In this document: piece by piece, positions 8,163 to 16,222 of the stretch | Layout: every line of letters starts with the position of its first letter | Numbering within the stretch: the first letter of the stretch is position 1 | Assembly: GCA_937958075.1 (NCBI GenBank) | Contig: CALFFB010000049.1 | Span: 1 to 19,832, forward strand | Length of the DNA: 19,832 nt | Reading direction: 5' to 3' | Origin: an uncultured Geobacteraceae bacterium | GTDB taxonomy: Bacteria > Desulfobacterota > Desulfuromonadia > Desulfuromonadales > Geopsychrobacteraceae | Translations under genes and position numbers: made by a program | The notes under the pieces: model-generated | Databases searched by the model: none | Told to the model about the DNA's origin: nothing | What the model saw: the letters and a program-made list of their open reading frames with translations, nothing else

Positions 8163-9515
8163 ATGAGTCGGGTCCTGATCATTTCCAGCAATACCGCGAC
8201 CGACCCTTATCCCGTTTATCCTCTGGGGATGGCGGTGGTGGCCGGAGTGCTGCAACAGGCCGGTCATCAGGTGATGCAGCACGATTGCCTGGCGCAGGGG
8301 CAGGATGTCGCGGTGCTAGGGGAGAAGATTGACACATTTCGGCCGGATATTCTCGCCATCTCCCTGCGCAATATCGACACGGTCGATTCCTTAAGCGGTG
8401 AGGACGGCTGGTTTCTGCAGCAGACGCGACAGCTGGTGGCCCGGCTGCGGCAGTTAAGCGGTGCGCCGATTATTGTCGGCGGTCCGGCCCTGACCATCAT
8501 GCCGGAGGAGATCGCCGCCTACCTCAAGGTCGATCATGCTGTTGTCGGCGAGGGGGAACGCACCGTCCCGGAGCTGGTGGCGGATCTTGCGCGCGGCGTA
8601 CCCCGGTCTCTGGTCATCAGGCGCCGGGAGCCGGTCGCCGGAGGTGATTTCGGATCGCCCGCCTACGTTCCCGAGCTGGTTTCCTACTATCAGCAGCATA
8701 GCGGCATGCTCAATCTGCAGACCAAGCGGGGTTGCCCCTACCGTTGCAGCTACTGCTCCTATCCGCACCTTGAGGGTGGGTGTTTCCGGGCGCGGGAGCC
8801 ACGGCTGGTGGTTGACGAGCTGAAGAAACTTCAGGCAAGCTATGGCATCGATCATGTTTTTTTCACCGATTCGGTGTTCAACGATCCCGCCGGGCACTAC
8901 CTGGAGCTGGTGGAAGAGCTTCTACGGACGGGGCTCGATCTGCGCTGGTCAGCGTTTTTCCGCCCCCAGGGTTTCGGCAGGCAGGAGCTTGCGCTGATGA
9001 AACGCTCCGGCCTGTATGCCCTGGAGCTGGGTACCGACGCCGCCTGCGATGCGACCCTGCAGGGGATCGACAAGGGACTGACCTTTGCCGAGGTCGAGGC
9101 CGTCAACCGGGCCTGCCTTGAGGCCCGGCTGCCGGCGGCACACTTTATCATGTTCGGCGGCCCCCGCGAAAACGAGGCGACCCTTCAGGAAGGGCTGGAC
9201 AACATCGAACGGCTGGCGGAATCGGTGGTCTTCGCCTTTTCCGGTATTCGTATCCTGCCTGATGCGCCCCTGTACGAGCGCGCTGTCGCTGATGGCGTCA
9301 TTACCAGAGACGCGCCTCTGCTCAAGCCGGTCTACTATTTTTCGCCGGACATCGATCATCGCTCCATGGAAGACAAAATCACCGCGGCCTTTGCCAGAAA
9401 ACGTCACCGGATATTTCCCCCGTCTGAAGGGCAGTTGCGGATGAACGCCATGAAGAATTTCGGTTTTGTCGGGCTGATGTGGAACCAGCTGGTGCGTTTT
9501 GCCAACGCCTCATAG
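8163..9515 (+). CDS. B12-binding-type radical SAM protein (second of three)
   Basis: The 450-residue product starts at ATG 8163 (MSRVLIISSN). An in-frame extension to 8100 lies inside the previous gene and is not used. Residues 1-150 form a cobalamin-binding-type domain: YPLGMAVVAGVLQQAGH (19-35), VGGPAL (105-110) and VVGEGE (127-132). The radical SAM domain begins with TKRGCPYRCSYC, giving Cys191, Cys195 and Cys198. Later marks are FFTDSVFND and LELGTDA, the conserved strands of the partial barrel. The DxHxxG motif is absent. The C-terminal tail (about 400-450) is rich in basic and hydrophobic residues. Only 4 nt separate it from the first radical SAM gene, so the two are co-expressed. The reaction is unknown; action on an ACP-bound or lipid chain is inferred from context. 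Confidence 0.85.
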   Translation: MSRVLIISSNTATDPYPVYPLGMAVVAGVLQQAGHQVMQHDCLAQGQDVAVLGEKIDTFRPDILAISLRNIDTVDSLSGEDGWFLQQTRQLVARLRQLSGAPIIVGGPALTIMPEEIAAYLKVDHAVVGEGERTVPELVADLARGVPRSLVIRRREPVAGGDFGSPAYVPELVSYYQQHSGMLNLQTKRGCPYRCSYCSYPHLEGGCFRAREPRLVVDELKKLQASYGIDHVFFTDSVFNDPAGHYLELVEELLRTGLDLRWSAFFRPQGFGRQELALMKRSGLYALELGTDAACDATLQGIDKGLTFAEVEAVNRACLEARLPAAHFIMFGGPRENEATLQEGLDNIERLAESVVFAFSGIRILPDAPLYERAVADGVITRDAPLLKPVYYFSPDIDHRSMEDKITAAFARKRHRIFPPSEGQLRMNAMKNFGFVGLMWNQLVRFANAS

Positions 9516-9526
9516 GGCGGCTACTC

Positions 9527-9532
9527 AAGGGG
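9527..9532 (+). promoter_or_regulatory. ribosome binding site selecting a GTG start
   Basis: AAGGGG, 5 nt before the GTG at 9538. It favours this start over the TTG at 9499 further upstream in the same frame, which lies inside the previous gene. Confidence 0.55.
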
Positions 9533-9537
9533 TTCGT

Positions 9538-10989
9538 GTGTCCCAATTGAACGAAAAACATGTGCTGCTGGTCCATCCCCTCGGCTATCAGGCTGAAGCT
9601 GCGACCCGGGACATCTCCCGCCAGGCCAATATCATGCCGCCTCTGGGGCTGGCGAGTATGGCCGCCTATCTGCAGGAGGCGGGCTTTGTCTGCCGGATCC
9701 TCGACTGTTATGCCTATCCTGATGCCGATGGGCGCCTGCGGGAGTTGCTGCGCGATTTTCGCCCGTTTCTGCTCGGTATCAGCTGTACCACCGCCAGTTT
9801 TCATGATGCGGTCAGGCTGGCGCAACTGGCCCGAAGCGAAGCTCCGCAGATCCGGGTGGTGGTTGGCGGCCCGCATGTGTCGGCCCTGCAGGATCAGGTT
9901 CTGGAGTTTTCTCCGGTCATCGATTGCGCTGTTATCGGCGAAGGGGAACAGACCCTGCTGGAACTGGCGCAACGAGGAGGCGATACGCCGCAACCCGTGG
10001 CCGGGCTGGTCTGGCGCGACGGTGACGGCACCCCGGTCAACAACGGCTACCGGCCGACCCAGGTGGTTCTTGACGATCTGCCCTTTCCCGCGTATCACCT
10101 GCTGGATGGTTTCCCCAAAGCTTACAGCCTGCCCATCTTCAACTATCCGAAAACCCCCAACACCAGTTGCCTGTCGAGTCGTGGTTGTCCGTACAGCTGC
10201 AGCTACTGCGACCGCAGCGTGTTCAAACGCTCCTTCCGCTTTAACTCAGCGGATTATCTGTATCGCCATCTGGAGTATCTCAAGGGGCGTTTCGGCATCC
10301 GGCATATCAATTTTTACGATGATCAGTTCACCTTTCACCGGGAGCGGGTCGAGGCCTTCTGCCGGCTGATGATTGAGCGTCCGCTGCAGATGACCTTCAA
10401 TTGTGCGGTGCGCGCCAATCATGTCGATGCTGACCTGCTCAAGCTGATGAAGGCCGCCGGCTGCTGGATGGTCAGTCTCGGCATTGAAAGCGGCGACGCA
10501 GAGCTGCTGGCGCAGCACCGGCAGCAGGTCGACCTTGATCATCTGGCGCAGACCATCGGCACCATCAAGCAGTGCGGCATTCGCGTCAAGGGGCTGATGA
10601 TGATGGGGTTGCCGGGGGAATCGGAGGCATCCATCCGCCGGAGCATGGATTATTTTCTGTCTCTGCCGGTGGATGATATGAACCTGGCCAAGTTCACCCC
10701 GTTTCCCGGCTCCCCCCTCTATGCTGAAATTCACCGGCACGGTACCTTTGACGAGGACTGGCCGAAGATGGACTGCATGCATTTTCAGTTTATTCCCCAG
10801 GGTATGGACAAGGAGACCCTGGAGACGCTGTTTATCGAGTTCTACAAACAGCACTTCAAGCGTCCGCGCATTCTCGCCGGGTATGTGGCCATGCTGTGGA
10901 AATCCCCCGACAGCTGGCTGCGCTTTGCGGCCAACGCCGGCCAGTTTGTGCGGTTCGCCCTGAGCAACAAGCGCTATGGGGGTGGTTGA
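9538..10989 (+). CDS. B12-binding-type radical SAM protein (third of three, BchE-like layout)
   Basis: The 483-residue product is read from GTG 9538. A frame open from TTG 9499 would add 13 residues overlapping the previous gene. The N-terminal domain shows MPPLGLASMAAYLQEAG (33-49), VVVGGPHVSAL (107-117) and VIGEGEQT (132-139), a clear B12-binding-type fold. The radical SAM motif is SSRGCPYSCSYC with Cys217, Cys221 and Cys224. Conserved later strands include INFYDDQF, VSLGIESGD, GLMMMGLPGES and FTPFPGSPLY, the pattern seen in the BchE/HpnJ-like group. The canonical DxHxxG histidine motif is not found. The end overlaps the next gene by 14 nt. It likely acts on the product chain or lipid head group; which bond it forms cannot be told. 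Confidence 0.87.
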   Translation: MSQLNEKHVLLVHPLGYQAEAATRDISRQANIMPPLGLASMAAYLQEAGFVCRILDCYAYPDADGRLRELLRDFRPFLLGISCTTASFHDAVRLAQLARSEAPQIRVVVGGPHVSALQDQVLEFSPVIDCAVIGEGEQTLLELAQRGGDTPQPVAGLVWRDGDGTPVNNGYRPTQVVLDDLPFPAYHLLDGFPKAYSLPIFNYPKTPNTSCLSSRGCPYSCSYCDRSVFKRSFRFNSADYLYRHLEYLKGRFGIRHINFYDDQFTFHRERVEAFCRLMIERPLQMTFNCAVRANHVDADLLKLMKAAGCWMVSLGIESGDAELLAQHRQQVDLDHLAQTIGTIKQCGIRVKGLMMMGLPGESEASIRRSMDYFLSLPVDDMNLAKFTPFPGSPLYAEIHRHGTFDEDWPKMDCMHFQFIPQGMDKETLETLFIEFYKQHFKRPRILAGYVAMLWKSPDSWLRFAANAGQFVRFALSNKRYGGG

Positions 10990-12172
10990 TTTGCCGGCAG
11001 AGTGTTTTATCGCCATTCCTGTTTACAATCATGGCGCGACCCTGCGCCAGGTGGTAGAAGGATGTCTGCGTCATCATCCCCGGGTGCTGGTGGTGGATGA
11101 CGGCAGTACGGTTCCTGTGGCCCCGCTCCTGGCCGGGTTGCCGGTGGAACAGGTGCGTCATGGGCATAACCAGGGCAAGGGCGCGGCGCTGTTGACGGCG
11201 GCACGCTGGGGGCTGGAGCGTAACTTAAGTCACATGATCTGCCTTGATGCCGACGGCCAGCATGATCCGGCTGATCTGCCGAAGTTTTTTGCCGCCATTG
11301 AGCGCGATCCCCAGGCGGTGATTGTCGGTCATCGCAATTTTGCTCAGCAGAGCATCCCCGGTGCGTCCCGTTTCGGTCGTTCCTTCTCCAATTTCTGGCT
11401 GCGCCTGCAGACCGGCAGTCAGCTGAAAGATACCCAGAGCGGCTTTCGCGCCTATCCGCTGCTGCTGTTCAAGCATGTCCGGTTCTGGACCCGCCGCTAC
11501 AACTTCGAGGTCGAGGTGCTGGTGCGCGCGGTTTGGGCGGGGTTGCCCCTGAATGATGTCGACATCGGCGTTTACTATCCGCCGGCGACGGAACGGATCT
11601 CGCACTTTCGCGGTTTTATGGACAACTGGCGGCTGACCTTGCTGAATACCCACCTGACTTTGCGCTCCATTGTCCCCTGGCCCCATCGCAAGATTGTCCA
11701 CGCCGACAGCAGGACGCCGGCTGAGGTGACGATTTCGGTATTTCGCCCTTTGCGCTCCCTGCGGGCCCTGCTGCTGCAGAACTGTACGCCTCGCGGACTG
11801 GCTCTGGCGGCGGCACTGGGGGTACTCCTCGGTGCCTTGCCCCTGCTCTTCTGTCATACGGTGGCGATTCTGTTTGCCTGCAGTTTTTTCGGTCTGAACA
11901 AGGTGGTGGCGGTGAGCAGCAGCCAGCTGTGCATGCCCCCCCTGGTGCCCGCCCTCTGTATTCAGGTCGGTTACTATCTGCGCCACGGCCGCTGGTTGAC
12001 GGAATTGACCCTGGAGACCCTGGGATACCAGGCCCTGCAGCGCCTGTATGAATGGTTTCTCGGGTCGCTGGTGGTCGCACCCCTGTTGGCGGCCCTGGCG
12101 GGAGGCTTGACCCTGGTGCTGGTCTCAATGATCAGAAGGCAGGAAGCTGCCGGGGTGACAGCAGATGAGTAG
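10976..12172 (+). CDS. family 2 glycosyltransferase with C-terminal DUF2062 membrane domain
   Basis: The 398-residue protein has a GT2 domain (about 10-240): IPVYNHG (14-20), VVDDGS (39-44), the metal-binding DADGQHDPADLP (91-102, DXD at 91-93) and KDTQSGFRAYP (151-161). It resembles dolichol-phosphate-mannose-synthase-like enzymes that use nucleotide sugars. Residues about 265-385 form the DUF2062 domain with two or three membrane segments (LALAAALGVLLGALPLLFC and the region 358-385). It should sit on the inner membrane with the catalytic part in the cytoplasm. A GT2/DUF2062 gene next to an LpxL-like acyltransferase matches aryl polyene-type clusters, where the lipid is probably fixed to a head group. 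The start is uncertain: ATG 10976 is used, but TTG 10991 after a GGGGG run is possible. Confidence 0.85.
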   Translation: MGVVDLPAECFIAIPVYNHGATLRQVVEGCLRHHPRVLVVDDGSTVPVAPLLAGLPVEQVRHGHNQGKGAALLTAARWGLERNLSHMICLDADGQHDPADLPKFFAAIERDPQAVIVGHRNFAQQSIPGASRFGRSFSNFWLRLQTGSQLKDTQSGFRAYPLLLFKHVRFWTRRYNFEVEVLVRAVWAGLPLNDVDIGVYYPPATERISHFRGFMDNWRLTLLNTHLTLRSIVPWPHRKIVHADSRTPAEVTISVFRPLRSLRALLLQNCTPRGLALAAALGVLLGALPLLFCHTVAILFACSFFGLNKVVAVSSSQLCMPPLVPALCIQVGYYLRHGRWLTELTLETLGYQALQRLYEWFLGSLVVAPLLAALAGGLTLVLVSMIRRQEAAGVTADE

Positions 12173-13058
12173 CTGGAGCAGTCGCAGCCTGGGGCGCAAC
12201 TGGCAGCACCAGTTTTTCTATCTGGCGATCCGCCTCGGCGGGCGGCGCCTGGCCTATTTTGTGCTGAACTTTATCGTCGCCTGGTATGTTCTCTTCAGTC
12301 GCGAAGCGCGGCGGCGCTGCCGCTTTTATCTGGAACGGCGCTTTCCGCAGGCCGGTCGCCGGCAGCGGTTGGTGCAGAGTTACCGGTTGCTTCAGAGCTT
12401 CGGCCAGGTGTTGATCGATCGGGCCACGGTGGGGATATGCGGAGCTGACCAGTTCCGGGTGACGCTGCGCGGCAAGGAGGACCTGCTGGCGTTGCTGGCC
12501 CGCAACCGGGGTCTTATCCTGATCAACGCCCATGTCGGTTGCTGGCAGGTGGCCATGTCGGCGCTGGGGTTCATGGAAACCCCGGTCAACCTGCTCATGC
12601 AGCGCGAAGAGGGGGACATCGATCGGCATTATTTTGACCACGCCGGAATCGAGTGCCCCTATCATATTATCGATCCACGGGGTTTTCTCGGAGGCGCCCT
12701 GGAGATGATGGCGGTGCTCAAGCGCGGGGAGGTGCTGTCGGTGATGGGGGACCGCATGCTCGGCGATGATCGCAATGGCGTCCCTGTTGATTTTCTGGGG
12801 GGCAGGGTGCTCGTGCCTTACAGTGCCTACAAGCTGGCGGCAGCGACAGGCGCGCCTGTTGTGGCGCTGTTCTCCTACAAAACCGGGCCGGCCAGTTATC
12901 AGCTCGAGTTGTTCCGGACGATTACCGCCCCTGTCTCCAGCGGACGCGATGCGCAGGCATTTGTACCCTGCGCCCAGGAGTTCGCGGACAGCCTGGCGGC
13001 CTTTTGTCAACGGCACCCGTTTCAATTTTTCAATTTTTTTAATATGTGGTACGAATAA
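12165..13058 (+). CDS. LpxL/HtrB-type lysophospholipid acyltransferase
   Basis: This 297-residue protein has an N-terminal membrane-anchor region (about 28-45) and the LpxL/HtrB family core. The acyltransferase motif H-x4-[DE] appears as HVGCWQ with His123, but the usual acidic residue is Gln128. Downstream GEVLSVMGDRMLGDD (242-256) and a VPVDFLGGR segment match the second and third conserved blocks of this family (typically GDR...F.G). It should transfer an acyl group from ACP to a lipid acceptor at the inner membrane, here perhaps the cluster product onto a glycosylated or glycerol head group. The Glu-to-Gln change may lower or alter activity, or be a subfamily trait. It overlaps the glycosyltransferase by 8 nt. 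The end of the gene is T-rich, coding a Phe/Asn-rich tail. Confidence 0.85.
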   Translation: MSSWSSRSLGRNWQHQFFYLAIRLGGRRLAYFVLNFIVAWYVLFSREARRRCRFYLERRFPQAGRRQRLVQSYRLLQSFGQVLIDRATVGICGADQFRVTLRGKEDLLALLARNRGLILINAHVGCWQVAMSALGFMETPVNLLMQREEGDIDRHYFDHAGIECPYHIIDPRGFLGGALEMMAVLKRGEVLSVMGDRMLGDDRNGVPVDFLGGRVLVPYSAYKLAAATGAPVVALFSYKTGPASYQLELFRTITAPVSSGRDAQAFVPCAQEFADSLAAFCQRHPFQFFNFFNMWYE

Positions 13059-13142
13059 ATCGTTGACTGTTCAGCTTAATCCCTGTGCTGAAGAGATATT
13101 GGTGATTTTAATAAAATACCCTTGTAAAGGAGCTCTTTAAGC
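13059..13142 (+). promoter_or_regulatory. AT-rich spacer before the ACP gene, possible internal promoter
   Basis: This 84-nt gap is the longest in the window and much richer in A/T than the rest. TAAAAT at 13112-13117 could be a -10 box, but the bases about 17 nt upstream (TGAAGA, 13089-13094) are a poor -35. TTGACT at 13063-13068 has no good -10 at normal spacing. ACPs are needed in large amounts, so extra transcription here would make sense, but the evidence is weak. Confidence 0.25.
13126..13132 (+). promoter_or_regulatory. strong ribosome binding site of the ACP gene
   Basis: AAAGGAG, 10 nt before ATG 13143, is a near-perfect Shine-Dalgarno sequence. It contrasts with the overlapping starts of most neighbours and suggests high ACP translation. 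Confidence 0.7.
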
Positions 13143-13397
13143 ATGAGCGTAAAGGAAAAACTCAAAAAAGTACTCATTGAAGACCTGAATCTGGAAGATC
13201 TGACCCCGGATGAGATTGATGACGACATGGCACTGTTCGGTGAGGGTCTCGGCCTGGACTCTCTGGATGCCGTCGAGCTGGTGGTTGTGGTCCAGAAACA
13301 CTTCGGGGTGGAAATCAAGGACATGGAGGAAGGGCGTCCGGCCCTGCAGTCGATCAGCACCCTGGCCCGTTTTATCGAGGAGAAACAGGGGCAATGA
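13143..13397 (+). CDS. acyl carrier protein
   Basis: The 84-residue acidic protein has the ACP four-helix pattern and the phosphopantetheine site LGLDSLDAVEL with Ser40. It would carry growing and finished acyl chains as thioesters for the two KS/CLF pairs, dehydratases, thioesterase, acyltransferase and BtrH-like transferase. It is the only ACP in the window; characterised aryl polyene clusters have two, so a second may lie to the left of base 1. It has its own strong ribosome site after an AT-rich gap. Its stop overlaps the next KS start (ATGA, 13394-13397), so the ACP and KS are coupled. The identification is secure; partner specificity is inferred from position. Confidence 0.95.
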   Translation: MSVKEKLKKVLIEDLNLEDLTPDEIDDDMALFGEGLGLDSLDAVELVVVVQKHFGVEIKDMEEGRPALQSISTLARFIEEKQGQ

Positions 13398-14590
13398 CGC
13401 GTCTGGCGCCCGTCGCCATCAGCGGTCTGGGGTGTTTGTCCGGAGCAGGGATGAACCTGGCCGAGAATCTTGAAACCCTGTTTGCGGGTCGCCGCTATCC
13501 GCGCCCGCCGGTACGGTTTTCGACGGATCACCCGGTCAGCTATCCGGTGCTGGAACTGCGCAGTGAATTTACCCTGCCTCTTGATGAGCAGGAGCTGACC
13601 TACGCCCGCACCAGCCAGCTGGCCCTGGCCGCCGCCCTGGAGGCGCTGGCCGATGCCGGGCTGGAGGCGATGGAGCTGCAGAAAAAACGGGTCGGTGTCT
13701 GTATCGGCACCACCGTGGGCTGCGCCCTGAACTGTGATGATTTTTACCGCGATTACAAAGCCGGCAGCATGCCGGAGCTGGCCATCATCGAGCGTTTCCT
13801 GCGCAGTAATCCGGCGGCGGTGATTGCCCGGCACCTGCAGCTTGACGGCCCGGTGCAGACGGTGGTCAACGCCTGCTCGTCCGGCAGTGACGCCATCGGC
13901 CTGGGGGCTTCCTGGCTGCGGGCCGGGGCGTGCGATCTGGTCATCGCCGGGGGCGCTGACGAGCTGTCACGGGTGACCTATGCCGGCTTCAGCTCTCTGA
14001 TGATTACCGATACCGGACCGTGTCGCCCCTTTGATGTCAGGCGCAAGGGCCTGAATCTGGGGGAAGGTGCCGGCATGATGATCCTGCAGAAGAGCGAAGA
14101 TGCAGGCCCGCAAAGGGAGCGGGGCCGGGTGCTCGGCTACGGCGCGGCCTGTGACGCTCACCACCTGACGGCGCCCAGACCCGACGGCGCCGGGCTGAAG
14201 CAGGCGCTGCGCGAGGCCTTTGCCGGCGCCGGGGCAACCCCTGCACAGATGGCGTTCGTCAACGCCCATGGCACCGGAACACCGGACAATGATCGTACGG
14301 AAGGCCGGGTATTGCGGGAAGTTCTGCCGGGCGTGCCCTATCTATCGACCAAGGGCTATACCGGACACACCCTGGGCGCCGCCGGAGCGATAGAGGCGGT
14401 CTATACGGTGGCCTGCCTGAACCGTGGTGAAGTGCCGGCGAGTATTGGCTTTGTCGACGTTGATCCTGAAATCCCGGTACCGCCGGTGATCGCCAACACG
14501 GCCATCGGTGGAGATATGGCCCTGTCACAGTCGCTGGCCTTTGGCGGCAACAACGCGGTGCTGATTCTCGGCAAAGGGGGGAGGCGCTGA
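13394..14590 (+). CDS. beta-ketoacyl-ACP synthase, FabF-like, catalytic (second)
   Basis: This 398-residue ketosynthase of near FabF length has an intact triad: Cys161 in NACSSGSDA, His292 in NAHGTGT and His325 in KGYTGHTLGAAG, and the FGGNNA end motif (384-389). It should perform decarboxylative condensation with malonyl-ACP. It lies between the ACP and a KS homologue that has lost all catalytic residues (14590-15651), again a KS/CLF-like pair. Two such pairs suggest two stages of elongation or two chain types. The spacer between block I and the active Cys is longer than in the KS at 5023-6150, so the two are not recent duplicates. Start and stop overlap neighbours (ATGA and TGATG). Confidence 0.92.
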   Translation: MTRLAPVAISGLGCLSGAGMNLAENLETLFAGRRYPRPPVRFSTDHPVSYPVLELRSEFTLPLDEQELTYARTSQLALAAALEALADAGLEAMELQKKRVGVCIGTTVGCALNCDDFYRDYKAGSMPELAIIERFLRSNPAAVIARHLQLDGPVQTVVNACSSGSDAIGLGASWLRAGACDLVIAGGADELSRVTYAGFSSLMITDTGPCRPFDVRRKGLNLGEGAGMMILQKSEDAGPQRERGRVLGYGAACDAHHLTAPRPDGAGLKQALREAFAGAGATPAQMAFVNAHGTGTPDNDRTEGRVLREVLPGVPYLSTKGYTGHTLGAAGAIEAVYTVACLNRGEVPASIGFVDVDPEIPVPPVIANTAIGGDMALSQSLAFGGNNAVLILGKGGRR

Positions 14591-15651
14591 TGGCGGTGAA
14601 TATTCAGGGTATCGGAGCGGTCGGCGGTTTCGGCTGTGGTGTCGAGGCCTTGCGGAATGCCCTGCGGCAGGGATCGGTCCCGCCCCGGCAGGTGACGCTG
14701 GAACATCCGGGTGAAGCCGGTGAAGAGTTTCCGGCCTATCTGGCGGCAACCGGTGAGCTGGAGCGTTTTATCCCGAAACGGGAGCTGCGGCGTATTGATC
14801 ACTTCTCCAAGATGACCCTGCTCGGCGCCTGTCTGGCCCTGGAGGATGCAGCTTTGCTGGATGGCGACCGTTCGCGCATCGGGGTGGTGGTCGCGTCCGG
14901 TTACGGGCCCCTGAAAACGACCTTCAGCTTTCTCGATTCCTATCTGGATTTCGGCTATTCCTGCAGCTCGCCGACCCATTTTTCCAACTCGGTGCACAAC
15001 GCGGCGGCCGCCCATGTGGCCATGCAGCTCAAGCTGACGGCACCCAATCTGACCGTTACCCAGTTTGACATGTCGGTGCCCTCGGCCCTGATGACCGCCC
15101 TGCAGTGGCTGGCCGAAGACCGGGTGGATCAGGTTCTGTTCGGGGCGGTGGATGAGTACTGCGCGGTGTTGCGTTACTGCCGGCGACAGTTTTTCGGCGC
15201 CGGCGAACAGGGACCCCTTGCTCCCCTTGAGTTGGCGCGGCAGACCGCCGTGGTCGGCGAGGGGGCGGCCTTTTTCGTGCTGGCGCGCCCTGAATCCGCG
15301 GCTGCCTACGGACGTATCGACGGTGTGTGTCTGGGCAATCACCAGCGGCGGCCGGTCAGGCTGCCGGAAACGGACGGGCTGATTGTCGGGGCTGATGGTC
15401 ACCATCGCTGCGGTGTCTGGTATCAGCAGGTCATCACCGGCCGGCAGGTCGCGGCCTGTGCCCCGGTGTATGGCAGCTTTCCGGCCGCTGCCGCCTTTGA
15501 TCTGGCGGTGGCCGCCCTGGCGCTGCGGGACGGAAACTTGACTGTTGATGAGCCGCCTGGCGGCGACGGCCAGGCGGTTGACGTCTCCCGACTGGCCTGC
15601 CTGAAATTTGCCGCCGGTGGTGAGTACGGCCTGATCCGGTTGTCGCGGTAG
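14590..15651 (+). CDS. non-catalytic KS homologue (chain-length-factor-like)
   Basis: The 353-residue protein follows the KS fold: VASGYGPLKTT, SPTHFSNSVHNAAAAHV (127-143), VGEGAAFFVLA. Aligned by eye, the active-site Cys is Asp160 in TVTQFDMSV. No NAHGTGT motif is present; the nearest match is VGADGHHRCG. The KS motif GHTLGAAG is replaced by YGSFPAAAA. All three catalytic residues are therefore missing. This is the expected state of a chain length factor or structural partner, although the classical Cys-to-Gln change is not seen. It probably forms a heterodimer with the KS encoded just upstream (TGATG junction). A degenerate, functionless copy is unlikely because the frame is intact, the length is sensible and codon use matches neighbours. 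Confidence 0.8.
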   Translation: MAVNIQGIGAVGGFGCGVEALRNALRQGSVPPRQVTLEHPGEAGEEFPAYLAATGELERFIPKRELRRIDHFSKMTLLGACLALEDAALLDGDRSRIGVVVASGYGPLKTTFSFLDSYLDFGYSCSSPTHFSNSVHNAAAAHVAMQLKLTAPNLTVTQFDMSVPSALMTALQWLAEDRVDQVLFGAVDEYCAVLRYCRRQFFGAGEQGPLAPLELARQTAVVGEGAAFFVLARPESAAAYGRIDGVCLGNHQRRPVRLPETDGLIVGADGHHRCGVWYQQVITGRQVAACAPVYGSFPAAAAFDLAVAALALRDGNLTVDEPPGGDGQAVDVSRLACLKFAAGGEYGLIRLSR

Positions 15652-15659
15652 GGGCAAGC

Positions 15660-16220
15660 ATGGTACGGATGCTGTTGATCTGTGTTGCCGGAGCCTGTCT
15701 GCTGCAGGTGCTGATGCTGCCTTCGGCAGCAGCGCAGGAACCTGCGGTGCGTTACGGGGTGGCGGTTCTTGCCGGGGCGGCCTACGACCCGGATCATATC
15801 GATCTGATGATGCTTCAGGGGCAGGCACGTCTGCCCTATGACCAGGTGTTCTGGCATGAGGCGCCGGATGAGCTGTATGTGAAGGGAGAGATCACCCTGG
15901 GACTCACCCTCGATGGCCGCTACCGGGGGCTGGCGGCAGTCAACATGCTGGCCCAGTATTATCTGCCCGCGTTCCGGCTGGGCCTGTGGATCCCCTATGT
16001 CGAAGGGGGGATCGGTGTCATCTACACCGATTTTCAGGTCAGGGATCAGGGGTTGCGCCTGAACTTCAATCCGCAACTCGGGGTCGGGGTGGAGAGGCCC
16101 CTGCCCTCCGGTCACGCCCTCAGCGCGGGGGTACGCCTGCATCACGTGTCCAATGGCCATCTGTACAGCGATAACCGCGGCATCAATTCCCTCCTTTTGA
16201 CATTCGGACTGCATTTCTAG
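15660..16220 (+). CDS. PagL-like lipid A deacylase family outer membrane protein
   Basis: The 186-residue protein has a signal peptide (MVRMLLICV..., cleavage near SAAA-Q, about residue 25/26) and amphipathic beta strands ending in a terminal Phe, as in small outer-membrane barrels. Residues 161-176 carry the PagL signature HHVSN...N..IN: His162 and Ser164 sit at the positions of the catalytic His and Ser, and Asn172 matches a conserved Asn. The third triad residue, Glu in the Pseudomonas enzyme, aligns with Asn176, so activity is uncertain. PagL removes the 3-O acyl chain of lipid A in the outer leaflet. In this cluster it might reshape the outer membrane when the product is inserted, or cleave an ester in the product. 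Both are inference. Confidence 0.72.
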   Translation: MVRMLLICVAGACLLQVLMLPSAAAQEPAVRYGVAVLAGAAYDPDHIDLMMLQGQARLPYDQVFWHEAPDELYVKGEITLGLTLDGRYRGLAAVNMLAQYYLPAFRLGLWIPYVEGGIGVIYTDFQVRDQGLRLNFNPQLGVGVERPLPSGHALSAGVRLHHVSNGHLYSDNRGINSLLLTFGLHF

Positions 16221-16222
16221 CC

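Noticed and set aside
13020..13045. T-rich stretch at the end of the acyltransferase gene as a terminator
   Set aside because: It is in frame coding sequence for a Phe/Asn-rich tail and no GC-rich hairpin precedes it.
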